Of a stretch of 64,000 bases of DNA, positions 8,714 through 17,924 are shown piece after piece. Location of the stretch: contig NZ_MAHX01000021.1 of assembly GCF_002023715.1 (NCBI RefSeq), positions 62,001 to 126,000 of the forward strand, written 5' to 3'. Below the pieces are notes generated by a model. The model was given only the letters and a program-made list of their open reading frames with translations. It searched no databases and was not told the DNA's origin. The number at the start of each line of letters is the position of its first letter. Position 1 is the first letter of the stretch. The DNA is from Elizabethkingia occulta (GTDB taxonomy: Bacteria > Bacteroidota > Bacteroidia > Flavobacteriales > Weeksellaceae). The translations under genes were made by a program, and so were the position numbers.

Positions 8714-10687
8714 ATGAAAAAGAATGGCCATCCGGAAGACGTATTTTTTTCTCCTCCAAAGTTTGCACCGGACAATAATGCAGACGGCATAAAAGAGAAC
8801 CACCACTCGGGTATAAACAGGCTTGTAAAGCTTTCTATTGTAGTTGATGGGCAGGTCATTAAATATTACAAGCATTTTAAATTAAAACAAAGTGCAAGAG
8901 GGCATCATTATTTTGAATTAACTCTTGCTCATGATGCTTTAGGTGAAAGACAGGATCATGAGCTAAGTCAGGCCAATCAGTTTTTAGGCAATCGTTTGAC
9001 GGTTAAAATAATGTATAAAGATATCGCGTCGAGTCCGGAGCGTATTTTTGTAGGTGTTATTACTCAGGTAGGGTTTAGTCAGGATAGTCATAGTTTAGGG
9101 AATATAGTATTAAAAGGTTATAGTCCTACTATTTTGTTGGATGCAGCGCCTCATACGCAGAGTTTCGGAGGGACTCAGCCAGTTAATATGGGGATTATCG
9201 CCACAAATGTTATTAAGCAGGGAATAGACAGTAGTAAGTACGATGTACGGGTAGACGCTAAAGCATCATCCCAGATCTTATATAGTGCTCAGTATGATGA
9301 GACGCATTATAATTACTTAGCAAGAATGGCAGAAGCCTATGGTGAGCAGTTTTATTATGATGGAGAGGTGCTTCATTTTGGTAATATGCCGCCGCAGAAT
9401 AAGCCTATAGAACTTACTTACGGCAGTAACGTAACCGATGTAAATGTAGAGTTAAAAGCAGTACATCTTAAACCTGAATACTATGGTTATAACAGTAGTA
9501 GTAATACAAAGCTAACCTCCGGAGAAACCTCCATCAATCATAAAAGTGATCTGGCTCAGAAAGCCTATCAGAAGAACAAAGGAATCTTTACAACTCCCTC
9601 ATTGCGAGTAGCACCAATCAAGGCAATTACAGATATGGATGTGGTCAATTCGCAGACCAGTACTTCAGGAAGTCAGGCTGTTGAGGTTTTTACCGTATCC
9701 GGAGGTACAACGGTACCTTTTCTTTATCCAGGCTGTGTATCGGATCTTAAGATGCGCAAACAAGACAGCAATCAGACCAGCTATTTTACACGATTGATGG
9801 TCACCGAAGTTACTCACGAGGTAGATACTTTGGGGCATTATACAGGGCATTTTGAAGCAATAGCATCCGATACGGGTTACATGCCCAAACCAGATTTTGT
9901 AGTACCTATAGCCCAACCACAGATTGCGACAGTAATCTCTAACACAGATCCTGAAAGCCAGGGTAGAGTAACTGTCAAGTTCGATTGGCAGCAAAGTGAT
10001 ACTACAAACTTTATCCGTATGATGAGTCCTGATGCAGGGGGAACAGATCAGATCACCCAGAATCGTGGTTATGTAGCGATACCAGAAGTAGGAGATCAGG
10101 TAATGGTAGGTTTTGTACATAACCATCCTGACAGACCATTTGTAATGGGCGGTATTTTCCATGGCGGAACAGGTCTTGGAGGAGGCGTGAACAACCATTT
10201 GAAATCAATCCAGACTAGGAGTGGAATAAAGGTTCTGATGAATGATGCTGAGGGAAGTGTAAATATTATCGATCCCAGTGGTAATACTTATTTCATGGAC
10301 GGAAAAGGAAATATAACTGTAACCGCTCCAAAAGATATGAATTTTAATGCCGGAGCAAACCTTAATATTTCAGTAGGGCAGAATATGACCACTACAGTAG
10401 GCGCTAATCAAAGCAATACCATTGGAATGAACAAAGTAGATAATATCACAATGAATCATAATGAAAGTGTCGGGGCAATGAAGAATATGGCTATTGGGGC
10501 CAATTTTATGACGAATGTGACCGGAAAACTCACCCATTATGTAAAAGGAGATATGGAAACCTTTGGAGAAAAAGAACATCGATTGACAAGCTTGAAGGGT
10601 GTAGAGGTAAACAGCAAAGGAAATGTGGAACATCACGCTGAAAAAGAGGTGATGAATAATAGTGGAGAGAAATCTAAAAGCCAGTAA
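8714..10687 (+). CDS. vgrG: T6SS spike protein VgrG (TssI)
   Basis: The protein has 657 residues. The gp27-like base spans roughly 35-400. The OB-fold follows with NTDPESQGRVTVKFDW and the signature GYVAIPEVGDQVMVGF plus HPDRPFVMGG. A C-terminal beta-helix needle has imperfect repeats rich in Gly, Asn, Met and Thr (about 530-640). The tail is charged, with no obvious enzymatic extension, so toxins are presumably carried by separate proteins encoded downstream. It trimerises at the Hcp tube tip. The next gene starts 2 nt after its stop, indicating an operon with the lipase. Confidence 0.92.
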   Translation: MKKNGHPEDVFFSPPKFAPDNNADGIKENHHSGINRLVKLSIVVDGQVIKYYKHFKLKQSARGHHYFELTLAHDALGERQDHELSQANQFLGNRLTVKIMYKDIASSPERIFVGVITQVGFSQDSHSLGNIVLKGYSPTILLDAAPHTQSFGGTQPVNMGIIATNVIKQGIDSSKYDVRVDAKASSQILYSAQYDETHYNYLARMAEAYGEQFYYDGEVLHFGNMPPQNKPIELTYGSNVTDVNVELKAVHLKPEYYGYNSSSNTKLTSGETSINHKSDLAQKAYQKNKGIFTTPSLRVAPIKAITDMDVVNSQTSTSGSQAVEVFTVSGGTTVPFLYPGCVSDLKMRKQDSNQTSYFTRLMVTEVTHEVDTLGHYTGHFEAIASDTGYMPKPDFVVPIAQPQIATVISNTDPESQGRVTVKFDWQQSDTTNFIRMMSPDAGGTDQITQNRGYVAIPEVGDQVMVGFVHNHPDRPFVMGGIFHGGTGLGGGVNNHLKSIQTRSGIKVLMNDAEGSVNIIDPSGNTYFMDGKGNITVTAPKDMNFNAGANLNISVGQNMTTTVGANQSNTIGMNKVDNITMNHNESVGAMKNMAIGANFMTNVTGKLTHYVKGDMETFGEKEHRLTSLKGVEVNSKGNVEHHAEKEVMNNSGEKSKSQ

Positions 10688-10689
10688 GA

Positions 10690-12336
10690 ATGAGTATTGA
10701 GTATTTTGTAGAAGGTAAGATACTTACACAGACTGAAGGTAATAACACTACTTTTTCTAAAGAAGGAATTGTACATAACAGTACGAAGTATGTCAATCAG
10801 AAAGGTGCAGATACAGGAGTAAGCTATAATTCTCCAAAGACTATTCATCCTAATGATAAGCCAATTAATACCGTAGATGTAAGTCTTAATCTTTTTTTTG
10901 ACGGGACTTTTAATAATAAAACAAATGTACAGGAAGGGAAGCAGAAAGATCCCTCTAAACGAAAAGGAAGTTATGATAATGATTTTAGCAATGTAGCAAG
11001 AGGCTACGATGCTATTGATGCAAATGCAGAGAATCAGGTTTCATGGTATATTGAGGGTATAGGAACTGTAGATTCCAAAACAGACAATGACACTTTGGGA
11101 CTGCCTGCACGTGGTGGGGGACTTGGTGTAGGAGAGCGGGGAATTGCAGCTAAAGTAACAAAAGGCTGCATTAAAGGAGCTGAGGCACTTAGAACTAAAT
11201 ACAGAGGGAAAGTTATTAATGTTTTAACCGTAAATGTATATGGGTTTAGCCGTGGTGCAGCAGCAGCACGACACTTTATGCATGTGGCTACAAATGCACC
11301 GACAACACAAAAGCTCAGTAAAAATAAATTACAAATATATCCACCTGAGGTATTTGAAAAATCTGATAAAGAAGAGCGTTCGGAACAGTTTTTTGTATTA
11401 GAAAAAACAGATTCTCATCTTATGAATTATGGATATTTCGGTGCTTGTTTACTGAAAAATGAACTTGTTGTTAATCAGGTAAGATTCAACTTTGTAGGAC
11501 TATATGATACGGTAGCGTCTTTTGGTATTAATCATAAAGGTTTTAGTCTTTTTGGTGTGAGTATTATTGATAGTGATGCCGAGCAATTAGGTCTTAATGC
11601 TGTTAAAAACGGATCGTTTGTATTTCAAATTGCTTCTGCTGATGAGTACCGGGATAATTTTAGTCTTACGAATATAGAGAGTGCAGGAATAAAAGGACTG
11701 CAGATTACGCTTCCCGGTGTACACTCCGATATTGGTGGCGGATATGTAGATAAAGAAAAAAATAAAGTATTACTATATATTGAAAGAGGAGGAAGAACGG
11801 TATGTGATAAATTCAGGAAAATTCTAATAGAGGAGGGCTGGTTCAAAGACTCTAGCAATGAAATATGGGTAGAACAGGATGCTATTCATCCGAGTAATGT
11901 AAGTCCTCAATATAAGCTTTGGGGAGAAAGAACGTTATCTAATCATTACGATAAAGTGTCACTATTCCATATGTTTGAGTTTTCAAAACAATTTAATGTA
12001 AAGTATAATCCTAGTATTGAAAAGGATAATAGCATTACAGATAATTTTATTCTGAAAATCAGCAGTCAGCTTCTGGGTTACATTCAAAAGTGTAATGAAC
12101 TTAGAAATAAATATGTAAACCTCTATAATGAAGGAGCTAATCCATCTGAACAGCAATATGTGAAGACTGCAAAAGAATATTCTTATCTGGACTCATTTAT
12201 TAATATGGAGGACCTTAAAAAATTAAGACGAGAGTATCTGCATTGGTCTTCCAATATGGCTACTTTCGGAATGGGGCCTAGTGAATCAGGAGCCTTGACT
12301 AACTCACAACGCAAAAGGTATATCATAGATGGATAA
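10690..12336 (+). CDS. T6SS lipase effector, Tle/DUF2235 type
   Basis: The protein has 548 residues with no signal peptide, starting 2 nt after vgrG. It carries the DUF2235 (Tle1-like) hallmarks. LNLFFDGTFNN lies near residues 70-80, the nucleophile elbow GFSRGA at 185-190 gives Ser187, and GVHSDIGGGY at 343-352 contains the conserved His/Asp region. By family knowledge it is a phospholipase delivered into the target cell envelope. The N-terminal ~65 residues probably mediate loading on VgrG. The C-terminal ~120 residues are helical and unassigned. Its stop overlaps the start of the DUF2931 lipoprotein by 8 nt, the arrangement of an effector/immunity pair. The subfamily (Tle1 or another) is an inference. 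Confidence 0.82.
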   Translation: MSIEYFVEGKILTQTEGNNTTFSKEGIVHNSTKYVNQKGADTGVSYNSPKTIHPNDKPINTVDVSLNLFFDGTFNNKTNVQEGKQKDPSKRKGSYDNDFSNVARGYDAIDANAENQVSWYIEGIGTVDSKTDNDTLGLPARGGGLGVGERGIAAKVTKGCIKGAEALRTKYRGKVINVLTVNVYGFSRGAAAARHFMHVATNAPTTQKLSKNKLQIYPPEVFEKSDKEERSEQFFVLEKTDSHLMNYGYFGACLLKNELVVNQVRFNFVGLYDTVASFGINHKGFSLFGVSIIDSDAEQLGLNAVKNGSFVFQIASADEYRDNFSLTNIESAGIKGLQITLPGVHSDIGGGYVDKEKNKVLLYIERGGRTVCDKFRKILIEEGWFKDSSNEIWVEQDAIHPSNVSPQYKLWGERTLSNHYDKVSLFHMFEFSKQFNVKYNPSIEKDNSITDNFILKISSQLLGYIQKCNELRNKYVNLYNEGANPSEQQYVKTAKEYSYLDSFINMEDLKKLRREYLHWSSNMATFGMGPSESGALTNSQRKRYIIDG

Positions 12337-13402
12337 ATTCAAAATCATTATATTTTTATTGGGAATTCTCCCGCTTATTAACTGTCAGAAAATGAAAAAC
12401 GAAAAGCCTATACCATCTTATAATGTGCAGATTTCGCATCCGGGAAATAACTATCTTATAACTCCGGTAGAGGATAATATTATAACGTTGGAGGGAATAC
12501 CTGCTCATTTACCTTATGGTAGTTCTTCAGGAACTTGGGGGAATTCCGGAAAAGGATTCACTGAGCAGCAAGGGACACCTATAGGTGTGAATATCGTTTA
12601 TTTTTCCAGATATGAAGATGCTTTTTATCGTCTTAAAGTTGATTTTCCAAAAGATAAAGTACAGGATCTGATACAAAGAGCCTATGCTAATGCAGAGTCT
12701 AAATCTTCAACTAAACCTTTAAAAGAATATATCAATATAAACCAGGAGCCTGACTATGATAAAACTTATAATGGTTTAGGAAAGTCTTATGATAAGTTCA
12801 GTGATCTTATTTTTGGATTTGCCCCCAATGGCATTGTAGTAGTATGGCTTGGCTTTGGCCCAACACAAATAGAGCTTGGAAAATATACCGCAGAGCGTAT
12901 TAAGGATGATAAAATATATGCTGATAAACTATTTTCAAAGATTTCTCAGACAAGAGAAGATATTAAAAAAGATATGTTTATAGAAGGAGCTTCTTCAAAA
13001 CAATGGGAAGATTACAGGACGCTTTATAATTGGTCACCTAGAATAAGTTCTGAGAATAAGGGTTTTCGATTGTTTAATGTAAATGTTGATTATTATAATG
13101 CGGAAAGAGAAACAATGCTTCGTCCATGGGTAGAGAATATACCGATAAAAGATAGAGCTATTCCTAAGGAGATCACTTTCTTTTGGGAAACTGCAAAGGG
13201 AGAATCTTTTGAGGGACGTGCATTTTTTGATTGGCAAAAGACAAATGAAGCTTTTAAAAAAGCTGGTAATAATTTAAAACTGGAGTTTAAAATTGCTCCC
13301 GATAATAATAATTATGAAATTCTCCTGAATGGAGAGCCTTTTAAGACAGATAGTCTAAGAGTATACAACAGTAATTTTACATTTAAAGAATCTTATAAGT
13401 AA
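12329..13402 (+). CDS. DUF2931-like lipoprotein, candidate immunity to the adjacent lipase
   Basis: The protein has 357 residues with an N-terminal hydrophobic segment ending in LINC (Cys at residue 20), a lipoprotein signal. After the Cys, a Gly/Ser-rich PYGSSSGTWGNSG stretch and the following IGVNIVYFSRYEDAFYRLKV are typical of DUF2931. Members of this family often follow T6SS lipase genes and act as periplasmic immunity proteins. The 8-nt overlap with the lipase gene (ATGGATAA) suggests translational coupling. DUF2931 membership is by eye; the immunity role is inferred from context. Confidence 0.65.
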   Translation: MDKFKIIIFLLGILPLINCQKMKNEKPIPSYNVQISHPGNNYLITPVEDNIITLEGIPAHLPYGSSSGTWGNSGKGFTEQQGTPIGVNIVYFSRYEDAFYRLKVDFPKDKVQDLIQRAYANAESKSSTKPLKEYININQEPDYDKTYNGLGKSYDKFSDLIFGFAPNGIVVVWLGFGPTQIELGKYTAERIKDDKIYADKLFSKISQTREDIKKDMFIEGASSKQWEDYRTLYNWSPRISSENKGFRLFNVNVDYYNAERETMLRPWVENIPIKDRAIPKEITFFWETAKGESFEGRAFFDWQKTNEAFKKAGNNLKLEFKIAPDNNNYEILLNGEPFKTDSLRVYNSNFTFKESYK

Positions 13403-13427
13403 TTATAAATAAGCCGATTGTTTTTAA

Positions 13428-14408
13428 ATGATTAGTACAGATAAAGAATATGTGAAAATAAGAATTGATGGAATTCTTAATCTGGAGGATATTTCCAGAA
13501 GCTATGAAATGACAAGTAAGGAACTTATGGAATTTCATAATAAGCATTGTGCGCTTCACGAACTTCTGACATTAACATTACCTAAATATATTGAGCATTT
13601 ATATATTCCTGAAAGAGCTTTTAAAAAACAAGAAAGTAATCAGCTTAAAAGTACAAAGCTGGATTTACCAAATACTGAGAGTACAAAAGTATATGGTGTT
13701 ATAGTGAAGTTTTTTCCTAAAGAATTACAGCTTCATTATAAGATTAAGATAAAAAGAAAACAAAGTGGAGTAGAAATAACCAAAGAGAAAACATTTGTTA
13801 ATAATCAGGAGGTAGATAAGACTGTAGAGCAAATTTTCGAAAAAGCAGAACAAGCACTTTATCCATTAAAAGTTATGATAAAAGATAATGGAAATATTCG
13901 AAGAATTGATAATGTTGAAGAAATCGCACTAAGATGGAGGTCTGAACATTTACCGAAAGTAAGAGAATACTATGTATCGGAAGTTGCTAATGAAATAATA
14001 AGGCGGTTAGATGTTGTTTTAGGAGATGTAAATAAAAAATTGGATCTGCTTTTTAGAAATATTTTTTATAAGCTTTTTTTTCTGGACGTGTATCTGAGTT
14101 ATGAGCAGTTTTCTAAAAGGGGAATCCTTGATATTTATTTTTCAGGGCTTGGACGTGAAGTCTCTTATAAAGCAGAAAGGATAGTAAATAAGCAATATAC
14201 TTCGGGTAATAAAATTGTATTAGAAATAAAAGGACAAGAACAGGAAGATCCATTGAATGTAAAATCTAATAAAGGACAAATAGATTTACTTTACAAATTA
14301 CACAAAGAAACAAGGGAGATATTTTCTATTAATGGAATAATTTCAACCTATGAGAAAGCAATAGAGCACAGAATAGAATTTCAGCTTTATGAATTGAATT
14401 CTCAGTAA
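13428..14408 (+). CDS. LysM-like T6SS-associated protein of unknown function
   Basis: The protein has 326 residues with no signal peptide. Residues 5-60 resemble a degenerate LysM module: a beta start (VKIRIDGILNLEDISRSY), a helix (TSKELMEFHN), then a turn and a terminal IEHLYIP strand. The remainder is rich in Lys and Glu, helical, and unrecognised. LysM-containing cytosolic proteins commonly sit between Bacteroidota T6SS effector genes and DUF4280 tip genes, suggesting an adaptor or loading role. It lies 25 nt after the DUF2931 gene and 28 nt before the PAAR-like gene. LysM identity is tentative. Confidence 0.5.
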   Translation: MISTDKEYVKIRIDGILNLEDISRSYEMTSKELMEFHNKHCALHELLTLTLPKYIEHLYIPERAFKKQESNQLKSTKLDLPNTESTKVYGVIVKFFPKELQLHYKIKIKRKQSGVEITKEKTFVNNQEVDKTVEQIFEKAEQALYPLKVMIKDNGNIRRIDNVEEIALRWRSEHLPKVREYYVSEVANEIIRRLDVVLGDVNKKLDLLFRNIFYKLFFLDVYLSYEQFSKRGILDIYFSGLGREVSYKAERIVNKQYTSGNKIVLEIKGQEQEDPLNVKSNKGQIDLLYKLHKETREIFSINGIISTYEKAIEHRIEFQLYELNSQ

Positions 14409-14436
14409 ATTAAAATAAACACTAAAACACCAAAAT

Positions 14437-14904
14437 ATGAGTGAAAAACATTTAGTCTGTCAAGGAGCGCTATGCATGTGCAATTTCGGTACTGCGCCAG
14501 ATAAGCTTAAAGTGAAAACTCAGAGCAAACGCTATATTAATGATAAAGATGGTGCTGATAAGCTTATGGCTACCCATATGGATATTGGTAAGACTTTTGA
14601 AAAAAACACTTTTGGAAGCTGTAGTAAGATGAACAATAACCCTTGTCAGGTTACCGTTACAGAATGGAGTGGGTATTATGATAAAATAACCTTAGAAGAT
14701 AATAAAGGCAAAGCCTTATTGGAAAGTAGTAAAGCTACTTGTCCTATCGGGAGTAAAGATTGTATCAAGATCGTCAATCATGGTCAGACCGCTGAAATTT
14801 CTTCTCAAAGTGTTGAAAATGCTGATCAAGAAGTATTAGCAGAATTGTTCCCGTTTGTTCCATTATCTTCAGGAGAGGATAAAATACTCAATATTCAAAA
14901 TTAA
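14437..14904 (+). CDS. PAAR-like spike-tip protein, DUF4280
   Basis: The protein has 155 residues. The N-terminus LVCQGALCMCNFGTAPDKLKV is the characteristic opening of DUF4280, a PAAR-like family. Several further Cys residues (GSCSKMNNNPC, TCPIGSKDC) may bind metal at the tip. In Bacteroidota T6SS loci such proteins cap VgrG and link to effectors. The gene immediately precedes the large candidate effector (4 nt gap) and follows the LysM-like gene. The C-terminal ~25 residues are acidic and lack a toxin domain. Confidence 0.8.
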   Translation: MSEKHLVCQGALCMCNFGTAPDKLKVKTQSKRYINDKDGADKLMATHMDIGKTFEKNTFGSCSKMNNNPCQVTVTEWSGYYDKITLEDNKGKALLESSKATCPIGSKDCIKIVNHGQTAEISSQSVENADQEVLAELFPFVPLSSGEDKILNIQN

Positions 14905-14908
14905 TATT

Positions 14909-17473
14909 ATGAAAGAGAATTTACATATAAAATTTGTTGAGAGCTCTATCAGCAAAATAGATATGGATACCGGTTATGGCGTTTTAAAACTGCCTAAAGC
15001 TTCTTCTTTTTCTGTAGTAGTAGAGGAATATGAAAAGGAAACCAAAGCTTTTGACGATGAGTTTGATAAAAATGTTGAGTTATCAAAAAAGAGATGGAAT
15101 GAGAGATCAAAAGCAGGTTGGTCTAGTGAAAAGTTGTTGGAAAACTGGAAGGCTAATGAAGCAGAAAGATTAAAAACTTATAAAGAAAAACAAAAAAATA
15201 TTCAAGATAAATATAAAGATGTTAATTGGACTTGGGTTTTAGCACCTAGAAAATTAGATTCAAAAAGTTTGGCTCACAATGCCTCTTTTAACAAAGGAAT
15301 AGAAGGAGCTCAGACAGTTCATTTTCCTGAGGTATTAGAAGGTGGTGGACTGGCTTATATTGAGGCTTTTTTTCCAGAAGCAGGCGCTCAGGGAAAAAAG
15401 CCATTTGGCCTTTTTGTGCAGGCAATAGGAATTCCTAGTATTGTTCGGACAGCATGGACTGATATGCAGGATAATCCGATACCAGTGGGAACAAAAATAT
15501 ATTGGGGATCTCATGTGAAATTACATATTTACACTTCAGGTTTATATGGACAAGAGGTAGAGGTAACTTTAAAAGATAAAGATACTTTTATATTAGACTC
15601 GGATGATGATCTTAATTTTGGTGGTCAGGCTAGCTTTATGTCTGAAGTAGATGCTGTCAGAGCTAATAAAAATGAAGAAGGTAAAGAAGGTGTTGCAGGG
15701 ATGATAACTGAGAATGAAGAAAAAGTGCGACGTACCTATATTCAGAAATCAGTTATTAAGGTTTGGATAGATTATAGTTGGATAAAGGATGGGGGAAGTA
15801 ATATCAAAATATATCCTTTAATTAAATCTGTAAAAACAGGTAAATATTTTGAAAATTTTGAAAGGAATTATCTAGAAGTTGGATATGATGGTAAACAATA
15901 TAATTGGGAAAAAGATTCTTCAAATAAGCCTGCACTAGTTGGGCAAATCGAAACGAATATAGCAGCATACCATCCATGCCATTATAATGAAATAGCATTG
16001 CAATATGAAGAAAAGAAAGAAACAAAAACTATTGAAATTTTCAAAGAACAAGAAGGGGTAAGCTATCCTCAAAATGTTGATGTTGGAATAATTGCAGGTA
16101 GTGACCCAAAGAATTTTAAATTAAAGGTTGATGAAAAAACTGAAACTTTGGATTGTATCTTTCATGGAAAAAATAATGATCACGCTAAGAATATCTTTGT
16201 TTATAATAAGAACAAATTACCTAAAGAATTTAGCATTATAAATCTAAATCCTAAGTATATTGAAGGAACAGGTAGGTTTGTATATGACAGGCTAGATATG
16301 TTAAAGTATTTCTGGTTGCCTAATGATTTTGCAAATACTAATAAATATTCACATTTTAAAATAAATGCTTCCACATGCAGGCATAATCATATCTGTAATT
16401 TGACAATTCTCCCTGATATTGAATGGGAATTGGCATTCATAATTACAACAATGGCTGGGTTCAGGATAAAAGCTGAAAATACTACAGTTACAAGATTAGA
16501 ACAAGGATTGGGTAAATATCAATTTAAGGGTATTAAAGCCGAGCAGTCTGGAAAGCTAATTGAAAAAGGAGGAGTAGGGTATTCTCTGAATATAAAATAT
16601 TCTATTGATGGGGGTGCTTTTTATGAACAGATATCTTTGGATTTTGTAAGGAATATTGAGAAAATTATTGATACCTATAATGCTATTGCTGCATTTGCTG
16701 CTATTTTTAAAGGAGAGGAAGAAAGTGTTACATCCGCAGCTATCTCCAAATCGGTCATTAATAAGATTACATTTGATATTGATCCGCCAGCAATTGTTTT
16801 TTTGTTGAAATGGAAGTATGATTATGCAAAAAAGAATAAAGTTCCTGTAGTTAATTTTATTGGAGCTGCAGGATTTAAGCCTTTAATTGGATTTAAGATA
16901 GGAGTTGATTTAATGCAGAATCTTTCTTTTTTAGGACTTGCAGGAAAAGTACTGGACTTTATTAATAAAAATATTATAAAAAAATATTTAAAAACCGACT
17001 TGTATATATTATTAGAGGTTGGAACAGCTCTTAATTATGATATAGGACTTTCTTATAATGAAATTGATGGTTTTGATCTTAATGAGAAGCAGAAAGCAGT
17101 GGTAGATATAACATTTTCATTTAAAGCCGGAGTAAAAAAGAAAGATACTATTATGGTTAGTGATGTAAGGAGAATGGAAGGAAATACAATACCTGCGTAC
17201 CCCGCTGAGCAAGAAACATTTAAAGTGGAAGGAGCTATTACTACCGGAATAAGGTATACAGAAGAACATGGTTATGAAAAGGGAAAAGGAAAGTATAAAA
17301 AAACAGATGTAAAATGGTTAGGAGCTGAAATGACAATAACGATTGTAACAATAGCTCAAAATAGAAAACAAAATGCTCCGCCAAACGACCAATTTAAAGA
17401 CAAATTTATTATCATGGCGCCTAGGCCAATTGGTGAGCCATCAACAACATATGATAATGAGCAAAAAAAATGA
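14909..17473 (+). CDS. large T6SS cargo protein, candidate effector of unknown activity
   Basis: I chose the ATG at 14909, 4 nt after the PAAR-like stop; an earlier in-frame start would overlap that gene. The protein has 854 residues. Residues ~35-105 are strongly charged and probably coiled coil. From ~110 to ~500 is a beta-rich region with GLYGQEVEVTLKDKD (~209), IKVWIDYSWI, HPCHYNEIALQY and CRHNHICNLTILPDIEW (~488-505), resembling modular regions of other PAAR-associated Bacteroidota proteins. The C-terminal ~350 residues look specific. They alternate amphipathic beta-strand-like stretches with hydrophobic segments (for example AIAAFAAIF). I recognise no catalytic motif. Position after DUF4280 makes it a likely T6SS effector. 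Confidence 0.6.
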   Translation: MKENLHIKFVESSISKIDMDTGYGVLKLPKASSFSVVVEEYEKETKAFDDEFDKNVELSKKRWNERSKAGWSSEKLLENWKANEAERLKTYKEKQKNIQDKYKDVNWTWVLAPRKLDSKSLAHNASFNKGIEGAQTVHFPEVLEGGGLAYIEAFFPEAGAQGKKPFGLFVQAIGIPSIVRTAWTDMQDNPIPVGTKIYWGSHVKLHIYTSGLYGQEVEVTLKDKDTFILDSDDDLNFGGQASFMSEVDAVRANKNEEGKEGVAGMITENEEKVRRTYIQKSVIKVWIDYSWIKDGGSNIKIYPLIKSVKTGKYFENFERNYLEVGYDGKQYNWEKDSSNKPALVGQIETNIAAYHPCHYNEIALQYEEKKETKTIEIFKEQEGVSYPQNVDVGIIAGSDPKNFKLKVDEKTETLDCIFHGKNNDHAKNIFVYNKNKLPKEFSIINLNPKYIEGTGRFVYDRLDMLKYFWLPNDFANTNKYSHFKINASTCRHNHICNLTILPDIEWELAFIITTMAGFRIKAENTTVTRLEQGLGKYQFKGIKAEQSGKLIEKGGVGYSLNIKYSIDGGAFYEQISLDFVRNIEKIIDTYNAIAAFAAIFKGEEESVTSAAISKSVINKITFDIDPPAIVFLLKWKYDYAKKNKVPVVNFIGAAGFKPLIGFKIGVDLMQNLSFLGLAGKVLDFINKNIIKKYLKTDLYILLEVGTALNYDIGLSYNEIDGFDLNEKQKAVVDITFSFKAGVKKKDTIMVSDVRRMEGNTIPAYPAEQETFKVEGAITTGIRYTEEHGYEKGKGKYKKTDVKWLGAEMTITIVTIAQNRKQNAPPNDQFKDKFIIMAPRPIGEPSTTYDNEQKK

Positions 17474-17924
17474 TATCAGAATATATAGTTCCAGAAATTT
17501 TTTAGTCATTGAAGACTTTATTTTAAAGATAAAAATAAACTATCAGGCTATTGAAAGTATAATAATATACCATGTCGGAGAAACTTATAATAATCAAATT
17601 AATATTTATTTAACCGATCTGGTTATTTATGAACAGGTTAAAAATACTTGGTGGGCGGGATTACTTTTTAAATTATTTTTAAGAACCAATCGAGAAAAAT
17701 TTATTTTAGAACAAAGTTATTCTGATGAAATTCTTTTGAAAATTATAAATGAGATAAATGAGAATCTGCCTGATGTTTTTATCCCTACTGATCTTCAAAA
17801 TAGTATTTTTTGGAGAGTTACCGATAAAGGTTATTCAATACCTTTTTTTAAATTAGTGTATAGTAAAAATGCTTTAGGGCTTTATGATACTCTTGTTAAA
17901 TATGGAAAATTTAAAAATGAATAA
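17457..17924 (+). CDS. small unknown protein following the candidate effector
   Basis: I chose the ATG at 17457, giving 155 residues and a 17-nt overlap with the end of the large cargo gene. No signal peptide is visible. An aromatic and basic stretch NTWWAGLLFKLFLRTNREKF near the middle could contact membrane. The rest has alternating Ile/Leu and Asn/Lys typical of AT-rich genes. I do not recognise the family. Overlap with the effector gene makes it a candidate immunity or chaperone protein. An in-frame lead-in exists upstream but lies wholly inside the effector gene. Confidence 0.5.
   Translation: MSKKNDIRIYSSRNFLVIEDFILKIKINYQAIESIIIYHVGETYNNQINIYLTDLVIYEQVKNTWWAGLLFKLFLRTNREKFILEQSYSDEILLKIINEINENLPDVFIPTDLQNSIFWRVTDKGYSIPFFKLVYSKNALGLYDTLVKYGKFKNE

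Noticed and set aside
8621-8875. 84-codon minus-strand frame across the vgrG start
   Set aside because: It covers the vgrG promoter and first codons in antisense, with no recognisable domain.
9665-10198. 177-codon open frame on the minus strand inside vgrG
   Set aside because: It lies fully antisense to the strongly supported OB-fold region of vgrG and its translation is Cys/His/Tyr-rich without any recognisable domain.
14855-14908. Upstream extension of the 854-residue cargo gene
   Set aside because: It would lie inside the DUF4280 gene; the ATG at 14909 directly after that stop is a better start.
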